A stretch of 64,000 bases of DNA from Desulfoferrobacter suflitae (GTDB lineage Bacteria > Desulfobacterota > Syntrophobacteria > Syntrophobacterales > Syntrophobacteraceae). The DNA is taken from the NCBI RefSeq assembly GCF_022603395.1, contig NZ_JAIBKA010000008.1, positions 124,001 through 188,000 on the forward strand, given 5' to 3'. Shown here piece by piece: positions 8,280 through 17,605 of the stretch (position 1 is its first letter; each line of letters begins with the position of its first letter). The position numbers were made by a program, and so were the translations under genes. The notes under the pieces were generated by a model, which saw only the letters and a list, made by a program, of their open reading frames with translations, did no database searches and had not been told where the DNA came from.

Positions 8280-9533
8280 ATGGATCCGGACCCGGGCAAC
8301 CCCACGCATTCCTACAAGGCCCTGCTTTTCATTTGCTGTGGCGTGACGTTCACCTGCTATCTCGGCTCGTATATGCGCATTCCCGTAGTTCCTTTGTTTG
8401 CTAAATCGTTCGGTGCCAACACTGCTGAAGTGGGCATGATCAACTCCTCGTTCCTGTTCACGGCGGGCCTGCTCTCTCTTCCCCTGGGCATCCTGTCCGA
8501 CCGTCTGGGACGTAAATTGCTCATTCTGTGCGGATTATTGATCTCTGCCCTGACCTCCGTGATGCTCTACTTCAGCAGCAGCGCGCAGCAGTTGATGTGG
8601 ATTTATGTGTTGTTCGGCATGGGGCTGGCCGCATTCGCTCCCACCATGATGTCGTTTGTTGCCGACTTCTCTCCCCTCACCCATCTGGGACGCTCCTATG
8701 GCTGGTATACCCTGGCCATTTACGGAGGCATGAGTCTGGGGCCTGCCGTTGGAGGCATGACGGCACAGCGGTTCGGATTCCTCAGCGTTTTCCTGGTGTC
8801 GGGCGTCCTGATCTTTGCACTGTTCTGGCTGGTGCTGTGCTATCTTCCGCGCGCTCGCCACGTACTGATCAACAGACCGCCTAAACGCAACACCCGGGTG
8901 GTGGCCAAAGAATTTCTCAAAAACACCCCTCTGCTTGCCTGCTGGATGGTGACCCTGGGCGGTTGCTTCGGTCTCGGGATGTTTGTCACTTTTATTCCCC
9001 TCCATGCCCAAGGGCACGGTGTGAGCATCAGCGGCATCGGTATCATCTTTGCCACTCAGGCCGTGTGCAACGCCCTTTCACGCATCCCTTTCGGACAACT
9101 GAGCGACAAAGTCGCCCGCCGCAGCAACCTGGTGATCGTGGGGCTGCTGGGCTTTGCTCTTTGCATGTTCGGCTTCGGCCTGGCACACAGCCTCGTCACC
9201 TTCATGGTGTTCGCCGCCGGGCTGGGAATCAGCATGGGGGTAGCCTTCACGGCAGTCGGAGCGCTCATTTCGGAGGTGGTGCCGGCCGATGCGCGAGGCC
9301 TCGCCATGGGCGGCTATAACAGCTGCATCTATTTCGGCATGATGCTCAGCTCACTGGTGATGGGCATCATCATCGAAAGGATTGGCTTCAAAAACAGTTT
9401 TTTCGCGGTCGCCGGCGTGAACCTCAGCGCCATCCTGTTTTTTTACCTCATGTTCAACCGGACTGCAGCCGCCGCAGCGCCGAAAGTCGTCACACAATTG
9501 CCGGGCGAAGCCGACTGCCGCTCCCGGGACTAG
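8280..9533 (+). CDS. Major facilitator superfamily transporter
   Basis: This 417-residue membrane protein has about 12 hydrophobic segments in two halves. The loop 2-3 motif A is GILSDRLGRKLLI, and the second half carries the related FGQLSDKVARRSN. It resembles drug/solute MFS permeases of the DHA or MMR type, which exchange substrate for protons. It follows the UbiX-GNAT genes on the same strand, which makes transport of an aromatic acid or related metabolite conceivable, but the sequence gives no substrate. Confidence 0.88.
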   Translation: MDPDPGNPTHSYKALLFICCGVTFTCYLGSYMRIPVVPLFAKSFGANTAEVGMINSSFLFTAGLLSLPLGILSDRLGRKLLILCGLLISALTSVMLYFSSSAQQLMWIYVLFGMGLAAFAPTMMSFVADFSPLTHLGRSYGWYTLAIYGGMSLGPAVGGMTAQRFGFLSVFLVSGVLIFALFWLVLCYLPRARHVLINRPPKRNTRVVAKEFLKNTPLLACWMVTLGGCFGLGMFVTFIPLHAQGHGVSISGIGIIFATQAVCNALSRIPFGQLSDKVARRSNLVIVGLLGFALCMFGFGLAHSLVTFMVFAAGLGISMGVAFTAVGALISEVVPADARGLAMGGYNSCIYFGMMLSSLVMGIIIERIGFKNSFFAVAGVNLSAILFFYLMFNRTAAAAAPKVVTQLPGEADCRSRD

Positions 9534-9601
9534 CAGCTCGTGCGAGAACGCCGGTCACGCTCTCCGCCGATGACCTTGGACCGTCGCTTCCGCCTCCACC
9601 C

Positions 9602-10351
9602 TCAGCCCTTCAGCAGGGCGAGCAGTTCGGGCCAGGACGATATTCTCGGGACCCGATCATCCACATCCTGCAACTGCTCGGAAGCGACTCCCGGGGCAAA
9701 CGGAATTTTCCTATCGCGCACATAAGTCATCCAGATGGGCCGCATTCCCGACCGGAGAGCTCCCTCCACATCCGGTTCGGGATCATCGCCGACGTAGGCA
9801 ATTTGCGCGCAACCGCGGCGCAGCTCGTGCGCGAGCATGCCGAAGACCACTGGATGCGGCTTGCGATAGCCTATGGCGCCGGATATCAGGATCACCTCGA
9901 AAAAATCCATCAAACCGAGCACTTCCAATATGCGCCTCGCCGCCGGTGCATGGGTGAAGTTGGAGAGCAACCCCAGAGGATATTTTGCCTTGAGGTTCGC
10001 GAGCATTTCCGCGGTGCCGGGGATCAATGTCGAATAGTCCAGGAAGGCGGAAAAATAGGCTTCCACGGCTTCAGCAATGGTTCCCTCATCCGGTCCGATG
10101 CTGTAGCCCTGTTGCTGCAGCGCCGCACTGATCCAAAAACGGTTGTGCGTTTCCCTGCCGTCCCTGCGCGTCTCCCCAATGAAGCGCAGCGCCGCCTGCC
10201 GATGATCGCGGCGAAACACCTCACAGTCCAGCGACACGCCGTTCCCCTCGAGGCTGTCGGTCAACCGCGTGAGAGCGGCATCGAGAGCATCGGGGCGGAC
10301 GGTGATCAGGGTATTGAATAGGTCGAAACCCAGAGCCTCTATGTTATGCAT
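9602..10351 (-). CDS. HAD-superfamily hydrolase
   Basis: This 249-residue HAD hydrolase shows motif I FDLFNTL with nucleophile Asp9, motif II LLSNFTH, motif III Lys in YRKPHP and motif IV GDDPEPD. The second Asp of the usual DxD is replaced by Phe, as in haloacid-dehalogenase-like and some phosphatase members, so the acid/base role must differ or it belongs to that branch. A helical cap domain sits between motifs I and II. It is monocistronic, and the next gene reads divergently. Confidence 0.85.
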   Translation of the reverse strand: MHNIEALGFDLFNTLITVRPDALDAALTRLTDSLEGNGVSLDCEVFRRDHRQAALRFIGETRRDGRETHNRFWISAALQQQGYSIGPDEGTIAEAVEAYFSAFLDYSTLIPGTAEMLANLKAKYPLGLLSNFTHAPAARRILEVLGLMDFFEVILISGAIGYRKPHPVVFGMLAHELRRGCAQIAYVGDDPEPDVEGALRSGMRPIWMTYVRDRKIPFAPGVASEQLQDVDDRVPRISSWPELLALLKG

Positions 10352-10453
10352 CGAGTCATTTCCCTCTCGTACCGTGCAATGGTTCCCGGTAATGATTATT
10401 CAATAGTATGGAAAACGTTCTGCCGAGGCATAGTAACACAGAAGGAGAACCAT

Positions 10454-10606
10454 ATGGAAACGTTGGAAAGAGACGCGTGCGTGTTTGAGGGGCGTGAATT
10501 GGCGGACGGGGCTGAGCTCTGTCAGGGAGACGAGTGCCGGGTGTGCGTGGATGGAAGGCTGACGGAATGGAAGGAGATATGCTGCCCGCGTATGCTGGAT
10601 GAATGA
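10454..10606 (+). CDS. Small cysteine-rich protein
   Basis: This 50-residue protein is preceded by an AAGGAG site 6 bases before the ATG, so it is probably translated. It is acidic and has six cysteines: one near the start (ACVFEG), three in LCQGDECRVCVDG and a pair in ICCP. The spacing looks like a small metal-binding or disulfide-rich knot, but I recognise no family with confidence. It has no signal peptide. It is the only gene between the divergent HAD hydrolase and the peptide-transport operon. Confidence 0.55.
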   Translation: METLERDACVFEGRELADGAELCQGDECRVCVDGRLTEWKEICCPRMLDE

Positions 10607-10995
10607 TGGATTCCCTGCCTTAAGAGACCCCTTTGGATAAGAGGCTTTGCCGGTGGGCAGGGTGTGCCTCGGTGGCACGAAATGCCTACCATCCTATCCC
10701 ATTTTCTGCTATGGTCGAGTTCGTTCGGGAGCCGGCCTGATTGACCGCCGCCCTGTTGCCATCGGCGGCGTAGTGACCTGGCGGCAGGCCTGAGAGTGGG
10801 AGATGCTTCTCCCTCGAGGGCTGATCGTCAGGCACACGTGACTCCGTGGGTGGGGCGCAGTGCCTCAACCCGAACGATTTCAAGGTATTGGGTTCCTTCC
10901 CCCCGCGGACGGACGGGGTGTGTGCCCCGCAGGGGAAGAGGGAGTATGCGCATGATAACGAAATAAGCTCTTGACCTAACAAGGAGGGATTGCGT
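10607..10995. other. Non-coding region upstream of the peptide ABC operon
   Basis: This 389-base stretch holds no supported gene. It ends with the AAGGAGGG ribosome-binding site at 10981-10988. It includes GC-rich inverted segments (for example around 10745-10790 and 10900-10935), so the leader mRNA may be structured. I recognise no known riboswitch class in it. Confidence 0.4.
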
Positions 10996-12543
10996 ATGAA
11001 GCGTTTAGTTGTCATTTTGTCGATTGTCATTCTTGCCGGTTCGGGGTTGGCCCGGGCGGCAACCTTGCGATTGGCCATGGACGCCGACCCGGTTTCCCTG
11101 GATCCGCATGTCCAGTTATCCGGTGGAATGCTGCAGTACTCGCACATGGTCTATGACCCCCTCATTCGGTGGACTCAGGACGTGCAGTTCGAACCTCGAC
11201 TGGCGGAGAAATGGGAACGCCTCGATCCTCTCACCGTCCGGTTTCACCTGCGCAAGGATGTCAGGTTTCACTCGGGCAACCCCTTCACCGCCAAAGACGT
11301 CGCCTGGACTCTGGCAAGGCTCAAGAAGAGCCAGGATTTCAAGGGGCTCTTTGAACCCTTTGCAGAACCGGTGATCGTCGATGACCACACTATCGACCTT
11401 AAGACCAAAAAGCCGTACGGCCTCACCCTGAACATGTGCACCTATATCTTCCCGATGGATTCCCAGTTCTATTCCGGCAAGGATGACAAGGGCCTGGACA
11501 AGGATGCCATTGTAAAAACAGAATATTCCTTCGCCAACGAACATGAATCGGGTACCGGGCCGTATTACGTCGAATCCCGCGAACCGGGCCAAAAATGGGT
11601 GCTGAAGGCGTTCCCGGAATACTGGGACAAGAACCGGGGCAATGTGGACACCATCATCCTCACGCCCATCAGTGAGGACGCCACCCGGGTAGCCGCCCTG
11701 CTTGCCGGGGACGTCGATTTCATTATGCCGGTGCCGCCGCAGGATTTTGATCGCATCGAGAACAGCCGGGGCATTCAGCTCATCACCATGCCCGGTACGC
11801 GCGTCATCACCTTTCAGCTCAACCAGAAGCGGCGCCCCGAATTCAAAGATGCAAAGGTACGCCAGGCCATCGTCTACGCCGTGAACAACACCGGCATTGT
11901 TGACAAAATCATGAAAGGCCGTGCCACTGTTGCCGCCCAGAATTCACCCCCGGGCTACGTGGGCTACGTCGCGGATTTGTCCCCCAGGTTCGACCTCGAA
12001 AAGGCCCGCCAGCTCATGAAGGAAGCCGGTCACGAACAGGGCTTCGTGGTCAGCATGATCGCCCCGAACAACCGTTATGTGAACGATGAAAAGATCGCTG
12101 AAGCGGTGGCCTCCATGCTTTCCAAGATCAACATCAAGGTGGAGCTCAAGACCATGCCCAAAGCGCAATACTGGGATGAGTTCGATGCCCAGGTCGCCGA
12201 TATCCAGATGATCGGCTGGCACTCGGATACCGAGGACTCCGCCAATTTCTTCGAGTTCCTGTACATGTGCCCCAACAAGGAAACCGGCTACGGCCAGTAC
12301 AATAGTGGCAACTACTGCAATCCTAAAGTGGATGAGTTGACCCTGGCTTCCCAGAGCGAAACGGACCGCGCCAAGCGAGCCACCATGCTGCAGGAGGTGG
12401 AGCGCATTCTGTACGCGGACGCCGCGTTTGTTCCCCTCCACTGGCAGATGCTCTCCTGGGCCGGCAGCGACAAGCTCAGGAATGCCGACAAGATCGTCAA
12501 CGTCATGAATTTTCCCTACTTTGGTGATCTCAACATGGATTAA
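10996..12543 (+). CDS. ABC transporter substrate-binding protein, family 5 (peptide/nickel type)
   Basis: This 515-residue periplasmic binding protein starts with a Sec signal peptide ending in ARA and the family-5 opening LRLAMDADPVSLDPH. The conserved segments LAEKWERLDPLTVRFHLRKD and ATRVAALLAGDVDFI are typical of DppA/OppA/NikA proteins that bind peptides, nickel complexes or other solutes. The ATG at 10996 lies 7 bases after AAGGAGGG; the in-frame TTG at 10990 is too close to the site. It is the first gene of a five-gene import operon. The ligand is unknown. Confidence 0.92.
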   Translation: MKRLVVILSIVILAGSGLARAATLRLAMDADPVSLDPHVQLSGGMLQYSHMVYDPLIRWTQDVQFEPRLAEKWERLDPLTVRFHLRKDVRFHSGNPFTAKDVAWTLARLKKSQDFKGLFEPFAEPVIVDDHTIDLKTKKPYGLTLNMCTYIFPMDSQFYSGKDDKGLDKDAIVKTEYSFANEHESGTGPYYVESREPGQKWVLKAFPEYWDKNRGNVDTIILTPISEDATRVAALLAGDVDFIMPVPPQDFDRIENSRGIQLITMPGTRVITFQLNQKRRPEFKDAKVRQAIVYAVNNTGIVDKIMKGRATVAAQNSPPGYVGYVADLSPRFDLEKARQLMKEAGHEQGFVVSMIAPNNRYVNDEKIAEAVASMLSKINIKVELKTMPKAQYWDEFDAQVADIQMIGWHSDTEDSANFFEFLYMCPNKETGYGQYNSGNYCNPKVDELTLASQSETDRAKRATMLQEVERILYADAAFVPLHWQMLSWAGSDKLRNADKIVNVMNFPYFGDLNMD

Positions 12544-12556
12544 CGCATCAACCGAC

Positions 12557-12598
12557 CACGGACCGGCGCCGGCGGTCACAGCCGGCACCGGCTCCGTG
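12557..12598 (+). promoter_or_regulatory. Intercistronic stem-loop between binding protein and permease
   Basis: CACGGACCGG on the left pairs with CCGGC-TCCGTG on the right, enclosing a second GCCGGC stem. This gives a long, slightly imperfect hairpin 14 bases after the binding-protein stop. There is no T tract, so it is not a plain intrinsic terminator. In ABC operons such structures commonly protect the binding-protein mRNA and lower downstream expression; that role is inference. Confidence 0.55.
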
Positions 12599-12721
12599 CG
12601 GTATCCTGTGGCTCAAGAGCTGCCCCGCTTTTGGGCCGCTTTTGTACTCCAGGACTTTTTGCCCACAACCCGGCCGCCGTTCCGTGCCCCCTGCGGCAAC
12701 GAAAGCATTGTCGATAGCCAT

Positions 12722-13699
12722 ATGTTTGCATTCATCATCAAGCGCACCGCCCAGGCCATGGTCGTCATGCTGATCATCAGCCTCATCGGATTTGCCATCA
12801 AGCAGTCCGTGGGGGACCCAATCCGCGAAATCACAGGCATTTCGGTTTCAGCCCAGGAACGGGAAGCCCTCAAGGAAAAATTGGGGCTCAACGATCCCTT
12901 CCCCGTTCAGTGGCTGCGCTTCGTGGGCAAGGCTCTCCAGGGCGACCTTGGCAACTCGTTTTACTTCAAGCGCCCGGCGTTGCAGGTCATTTTGAGCAAA
13001 GCGCCGGCCACCCTGGAACTGGTTTTTTCCACTTCCGTCCTGGTGATTCTGCTCTCCATCCCCATCGGTATCTATGCCGCGGTCAAACCGACCACCTGGC
13101 TGGCGCGATTTTTCATGGGGGCAAGCATCGTGGGAGTCTCCATCCCGGTTTTCCTCACGGCCATTCTGCTCATTTACGTCTTTTCCGTAGGACTGGGGTG
13201 GCTGCCCTCCTATGGTCGCGGGGAAACGGTAGAGATTTTTTCCGGCTGGCAAACCGGCTATCTCACCGTCGACGGGCTCAAGCACCTGATTCTTCCAAGC
13301 ATCGCCCTGTCCTCCATCATGCTGCCCCTGTTCATTCGTCTCATCCGCGCCGAAATGAAGGAAGTCCTCGAAACCGAATACATCAAGTATGCCCGCGCCA
13401 AAGGACTCAAATCCTCCCGCATTCTCTTTGTGCATGCTTTTAAGAACACCTTGCTGCCGGTCATAACCGTCGGCGGCGTGCAGCTCGGCACCCTCATCGC
13501 CTTCACCATCCTCACAGAGACCGTCTTTCAGTGGAAAGGGATGGGGGCCATGTTCATCGAATCCGTGGAAAGAGCCGATACGTCCCTCATGGTGGCCTAT
13601 CTGGTGTTCGTCGGATTCATCTTCGTGCTGGTCAACACCCTGGTGGATCTCATCTACGGGCTGGTGAATCCCATGGTCCGCATTTCCGGGAGGAAGTAG
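12722..13699 (+). CDS. ABC peptide/nickel transporter permease, DppB type
   Basis: This 325-residue inner-membrane permease starts at the ATG at 12722 (MFAFIIKR), which matches the usual DppB start; the open frame upstream is not part of it. It has the N-terminal membrane segment, the family stretch KEKLGLNDPFPVQWLRF, and the EAA-like loop EYIKYARAKGLKSSRILFVHAF that contacts the ATPase. It forms the channel with the downstream DppC-type subunit. Confidence 0.92.
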   Translation: MFAFIIKRTAQAMVVMLIISLIGFAIKQSVGDPIREITGISVSAQEREALKEKLGLNDPFPVQWLRFVGKALQGDLGNSFYFKRPALQVILSKAPATLELVFSTSVLVILLSIPIGIYAAVKPTTWLARFFMGASIVGVSIPVFLTAILLIYVFSVGLGWLPSYGRGETVEIFSGWQTGYLTVDGLKHLILPSIALSSIMLPLFIRLIRAEMKEVLETEYIKYARAKGLKSSRILFVHAFKNTLLPVITVGGVQLGTLIAFTILTETVFQWKGMGAMFIESVERADTSLMVAYLVFVGFIFVLVNTLVDLIYGLVNPMVRISGRK

Positions 13700-13701
13700 G
13701 C

Positions 13702-14619
13702 GTGAACACCTGGCGCAAGATGCAACAATCCTACTTCCTCCACAGCTTCCTGCGCGATCCGCTGGCGGTGGGCAGTCTTTTCATCCTGCTGCTGCTGGTC
13801 ATTGCCAGTTTCGGCGCCCCCCTCATTGCGCCTCACAACCCCTACGACACGACCACCATTGACATCCTCGATTCGGAACTTCCCCCCATCTGGCTGGAAA
13901 AAAGCGACAGCCGGTTTCTTCTGGGCACCGACTCGCAGGGGCGGGACATGCTTTCCACCATGCTTTACGGCATGCGGGTGTCCATCATCATCGGTTTGGG
14001 AGCGGTTTTTCTGCAGGCTGTGATGGGCATTCTCATCGGTCTGGTGGCGGGTTATAAAGGCAAACGGCTGGACGCCTTCCTCATGCGTCTGGCGGACGTT
14101 CAGCTTTCCTTTTCAACCTATATGGTGGCCATCTTTTTCGGCGCCCTCTTCCAGGCCGCATTCGGCATGGGAATGTATGAGGAATTTGCCATTCCCCTGT
14201 TGATTTTCATCATCGGGTTCGCTGAATGGCCGCAATACGCCCGCACGGTTCGAGCCTCGGTTATGGCGGAGAAGAAAAAGGAATATGTCGAGGCCGCGCG
14301 CGTCATCGGCCTGAGACCCGGGCGCATCATGTGGCGGCATATTCTTCCCAACACGCTGACCTCGGTGCTGGTCATTTCCACCGTTCAGGTGGCCAACGCC
14401 ATCATGAGCGAAGCGGCTCTGTCCTTCATCGGGCTCGGTATGCCCGTTACCCGCCCCTCCCTGGGGTCCCTCATCAAAGCCGGGTTCGACTATATTTTCA
14501 GCGGCTCCTGGTGGATCACGCTGTTTCCCGGCCTGGCCCTGGTGTTGCTCATCCTTTCGGTCAACCTGCTCGGCGACTGGCTGCGGGACTTTCTCAATCC
14601 CAAGCTGTACAAGGAGTAA
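13702..14619 (+). CDS. ABC peptide/nickel transporter permease, DppC type
   Basis: This 305-residue permease starts at a GTG 2 bases after the previous stop, preceded by AGGAAG. It carries the N-terminal segment DPLAVGSLFILLLLV, the LLGTDSQGRDMLS motif found in nearly all DppC/OppC/NikC proteins, and the EAA loop EYVEAARVIGLRPGRIMWRH. It is the second membrane subunit of the importer. Confidence 0.92.
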   Translation: MNTWRKMQQSYFLHSFLRDPLAVGSLFILLLLVIASFGAPLIAPHNPYDTTTIDILDSELPPIWLEKSDSRFLLGTDSQGRDMLSTMLYGMRVSIIIGLGAVFLQAVMGILIGLVAGYKGKRLDAFLMRLADVQLSFSTYMVAIFFGALFQAAFGMGMYEEFAIPLLIFIIGFAEWPQYARTVRASVMAEKKKEYVEAARVIGLRPGRIMWRHILPNTLTSVLVISTVQVANAIMSEAALSFIGLGMPVTRPSLGSLIKAGFDYIFSGSWWITLFPGLALVLLILSVNLLGDWLRDFLNPKLYKE

Positions 14620-14621
14620 AC

Positions 14622-15593
14622 GTGGCGGACAGGGACAACCTGTTATCGGTGAAGGATCTTATCATCCGCTTCCAGCTCAGGCAGGGGGCGCTTACCGCCG
14701 TCAACCGGGTGAGCTTCGATTTGGCTAAGGGAGAGCGGCTTGGACTGGTGGGTGAATCGGGAGCGGGCAAGTCCGTCACCGGCTTCGGCATTTTGAATCT
14801 GATCAGCAAGCCGGGACGTATCACCCACGGCTCCATTCGTTTCGAAGGGCGCGAGTTGACGCAAATGTCTGAGGAAGAGATGCGTCGCATCCGCGGCAAT
14901 CGCATCAGCATGATCTTCCAGGATCCCATGATGACCCTGAACCCGGTTTTGACCATCGGCACCCAGATGGTGGAAACCCTGTTGGCGCATAAACCGATAT
15001 CCCGCCGGGAGGCAACGGAAATTGCGCTGGATCGCATCAACAGGGTATCCATATCGTCCCCCCAAAAGCGGCTCGAACAGTACCCGCATGAATTTTCCGG
15101 CGGCATGCGCCAGCGCATCGTCATCGCCATCGCCCTGCTCACTTCGCCGGCGCTGATCATCGCCGATGAACCGACGACCGCCCTCGATGTGACCATCCAG
15201 GCGGACATTCTGGAACTGCTGCTGCACCTGTGCGACACCGAAAAAACGGGCCTCATCCTGATCACTCACGACCTGGCGGTGGTGTCGCAGGTTACCGAAC
15301 GCATCGCCGTCATGTATGCCGGAACCATTGTCGAGACCGGGGCAACCGGACAAATCATCCGGAACCCCCAGCACCCCTACACCCAGGGTCTGCTGGCTGC
15401 GCTGCCGCAAAACGTTCCAGCGGGCGGCCGCCTCAAACAAATTCCCGGTGTTATGCCCGGACCCAGTCGAATTCCAGCGGGCTGCCCGTTCAACACCCGG
15501 TGTGCGCTGTGCGAAGAGGTCTGCCGCACGGTGCAGCCGCCACTCGAACCCAAGCAGGCGGGCTGTCTGGCTGCCTGCCATCTGCTCAATTGA
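14622..15593 (+). CDS. Peptide ABC transporter ATPase, DppD type
   Basis: This 323-residue ATPase starts at a GTG 2 bases after the DppC stop, with AAGGAG just upstream. It has Walker A GESGAGKSV, signature FSGGMRQR, Walker B LIIADEPTTALD and the switch His in ITHDLAV. The C-terminal oligopeptide/dipeptide domain has the Cys pattern CPFNTRCALCEEVC, which in relatives binds an iron-sulfur cluster. It pairs with the following DppF-type ATPase. Confidence 0.93.
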   Translation: MADRDNLLSVKDLIIRFQLRQGALTAVNRVSFDLAKGERLGLVGESGAGKSVTGFGILNLISKPGRITHGSIRFEGRELTQMSEEEMRRIRGNRISMIFQDPMMTLNPVLTIGTQMVETLLAHKPISRREATEIALDRINRVSISSPQKRLEQYPHEFSGGMRQRIVIAIALLTSPALIIADEPTTALDVTIQADILELLLHLCDTEKTGLILITHDLAVVSQVTERIAVMYAGTIVETGATGQIIRNPQHPYTQGLLAALPQNVPAGGRLKQIPGVMPGPSRIPAGCPFNTRCALCEEVCRTVQPPLEPKQAGCLAACHLLN

Positions 15594-15605
15594 GCGGGAT
15601 TGGAC

Positions 15606-16619
15606 ATGCCCCGGAAAACCTTGATCAGCATTCAAAATGTTGTCAAACACTTCGATATCTCGGGAGGTTGGCTGGACCAGCTGAAATTTTCCGGAGGCCG
15701 CCTGGTGCGCCGGAAAACCGTCGTTCGCGCCGTCAATGATGTGAGCCTTGACATTGAACAGGGGGAAACGCTCAGTGTGGTGGGTGAGTCCGGATGCGGC
15801 AAATCAACCCTGGCACGGACCGTTATGCGCCTCTACCCGCCCGACTCCGGACAGGTGCTGTACCGCGGCCAACGCATCGACAACTTGAGCTCCAGCGACA
15901 TGAAGACCTACCGCACCCGTATGCAGATGGTTTTTCAAGACCCTTACGCATCCCTCAATCCGCGCATGAGTGTGCGTCAGATCCTGGAGGAGCCCATCCG
16001 TTTTCTGCGCGGCACTCTGCGCCGCGACGAAATCCAGGAAGCGGTGGCGGCAATCATGCTGCAGGTGGGTGTCGATCCGGATTGGAGAGATCGCTATCCA
16101 CACGAATTCTCGGGCGGTCAGCGGCAGCGCATCTCCATTGCCCGAGCTCTGGCCGTGGACCCTGAATTCATCGTGGCCGATGAACCCATAGCGGCCCTGG
16201 ATGTCTCGATCCAGGCTCAGATCCTCAATCTCATGATGGACTTGCAGCAGGAGCGGGGTTTGACATACATGTTCATCAGTCATGACTTGTCCGTGGTGAA
16301 GCACATCTCCAGCCGCGTGGCCGTGATGTACCTTGGTACCGTGTGCGAGCTGGCCAGGGCCGGCACGGTATTCCAATCTCCGCGGCATCCCTACACGCAG
16401 GCGCTGCTCTCGGCCATCCCGCGCCTGGGTGAACAAGGCTTTCGCCATGAAAGGCTCAAGGGGGACGTGCCCACTCCCATCCAATTGCCTTCCGGCTGCG
16501 TCTTCCACGGCCGCTGCCGCTACGCCGATGGCCGCTGCGTCAAAGAAATACCGCGACTGCGGCAGGTCGATGAACAGACCATGACGGCCTGCCATGCCGT
16601 CGAAGAGGGCCGCATATAG
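15606..16619 (+). CDS. Peptide ABC transporter ATPase, DppF type
   Basis: This 337-residue ATPase has Walker A GESGCGKST, signature FSGGQRQR, Walker B FIVADEPIAALD and the ISHDLSV switch. The C-terminal domain has the Cys-rich GCVFHGRCRYADGRC motif. The ATG at 15606 is preferred over the in-frame TTG at 15600. It closes the import operon; the next gene is on the other strand. Confidence 0.93.
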   Translation: MPRKTLISIQNVVKHFDISGGWLDQLKFSGGRLVRRKTVVRAVNDVSLDIEQGETLSVVGESGCGKSTLARTVMRLYPPDSGQVLYRGQRIDNLSSSDMKTYRTRMQMVFQDPYASLNPRMSVRQILEEPIRFLRGTLRRDEIQEAVAAIMLQVGVDPDWRDRYPHEFSGGQRQRISIARALAVDPEFIVADEPIAALDVSIQAQILNLMMDLQQERGLTYMFISHDLSVVKHISSRVAVMYLGTVCELARAGTVFQSPRHPYTQALLSAIPRLGEQGFRHERLKGDVPTPIQLPSGCVFHGRCRYADGRCVKEIPRLRQVDEQTMTACHAVEEGRI

Positions 16620-16625
16620 AGTTTT

Positions 16626-17555
16626 TCAGTGGCGCGTCCGGGATGATCCGGCAAGGTAATTGCCGCTGACTTTGAATTCCACCACCATCGGATTGTGGTC
16701 TGACGATTTGACTCGAATCACCCTCGCCTTGACCAGGTCCAATCCCCTGAAAAAGATGTGATCGACCGGTTTCTTGAATACTTTCTTGCGCAGATCTGTT
16801 TTGAAGGGCACCGAGCGAAGACCCAGTTCCTCGGTCACCTCGGCCAGCGAATTGACCCTTCTCATACTCCAGGTGTTGAAATCCCCCGCCAGGATAAGAG
16901 GGCCGGTATGATTCTGGAGCTCCTTTTTGAGCTCACGTGCCTGGGATCTGAACGATCCCGTCCCCAGAGCAAAATTGATGGCATGGACATTGGCCACCAG
17001 CAGCATTTCGCAGCAGTTGGACAGGCGGTACTTGGTGACAAGCGAGCTCTTGGGGACTCGAATGATCGGCTCTGTAGCTCGCAGTGCACGACAGTACTGG
17101 GGACGTGCAAAGGACGCAGTAAGAACGCCGCTTGGAACCTGGTTGGCCATATAGATGAAGCTCGGTGAAAAGACCCACCCCCGGCGCTCGGAATTCAACC
17201 CGTTCAATACCGTTTCTGTGAGATACGCTTCCTGAATCAGAACCAGATCCATGTTGGCCGAAATCTGCCGATAATCCCGCTTCCACGAGCTCCTGTCGCC
17301 CTTGAGTATGTTCCAGTTCAAAAGGACGATGGAGGATGAGTCCAACTGAGATTTGGAAAAGGCCTCCTTTCTTTCCGTTGAATGAACAACCTCACAACTG
17401 TTGGCGGCTCGATCATGTGAACCGATCTGTCCGGCTCGAACTGCTCGTACCATAACCAATTCCTTTTGCGGAACGCAAACACACCCTTGCGCCACAAACA
17501 AAGCGACGACAAAACAAAAATATTGTGACGCCCTCGCTAAATCAAGCTCTCTCAA
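16626..17555 (-). CDS. Endonuclease/exonuclease/phosphatase-family lipoprotein
   Basis: This protein of about 309 residues has an N-terminal hydrophobic segment ending in a lipobox-like VAQGC (Cys25) and then the EEP fold. Active-site motifs are LNWNIL, LIQEAY (metal Glu), LLVANVHAINF, ILAGDFNTW and the C-terminal SSDHNPM (Asp-His). Relatives hydrolyse phosphodiesters in DNA, RNA or lipids; the lipid anchor suggests a periplasmic or surface nuclease/phosphatase. The start is a TTG at 17555 and is uncertain. Its 3' end is 6 bases from the convergent DppF gene. Confidence 0.8.
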   Translation of the reverse strand: MRELDLARASQYFCFVVALFVAQGCVCVPQKELVMVRAVRAGQIGSHDRAANSCEVVHSTERKEAFSKSQLDSSSIVLLNWNILKGDRSSWKRDYRQISANMDLVLIQEAYLTETVLNGLNSERRGWVFSPSFIYMANQVPSGVLTASFARPQYCRALRATEPIIRVPKSSLVTKYRLSNCCEMLLVANVHAINFALGTGSFRSQARELKKELQNHTGPLILAGDFNTWSMRRVNSLAEVTEELGLRSVPFKTDLRKKVFKKPVDHIFFRGLDLVKARVIRVKSSDHNPMVVEFKVSGNYLAGSSRTRH

Positions 17556-17605
17556 CGGAGAAACTCTCTGTCCTTGAAAAACAGCGCTTGCTGCGGGAAA
17601 TGCCG

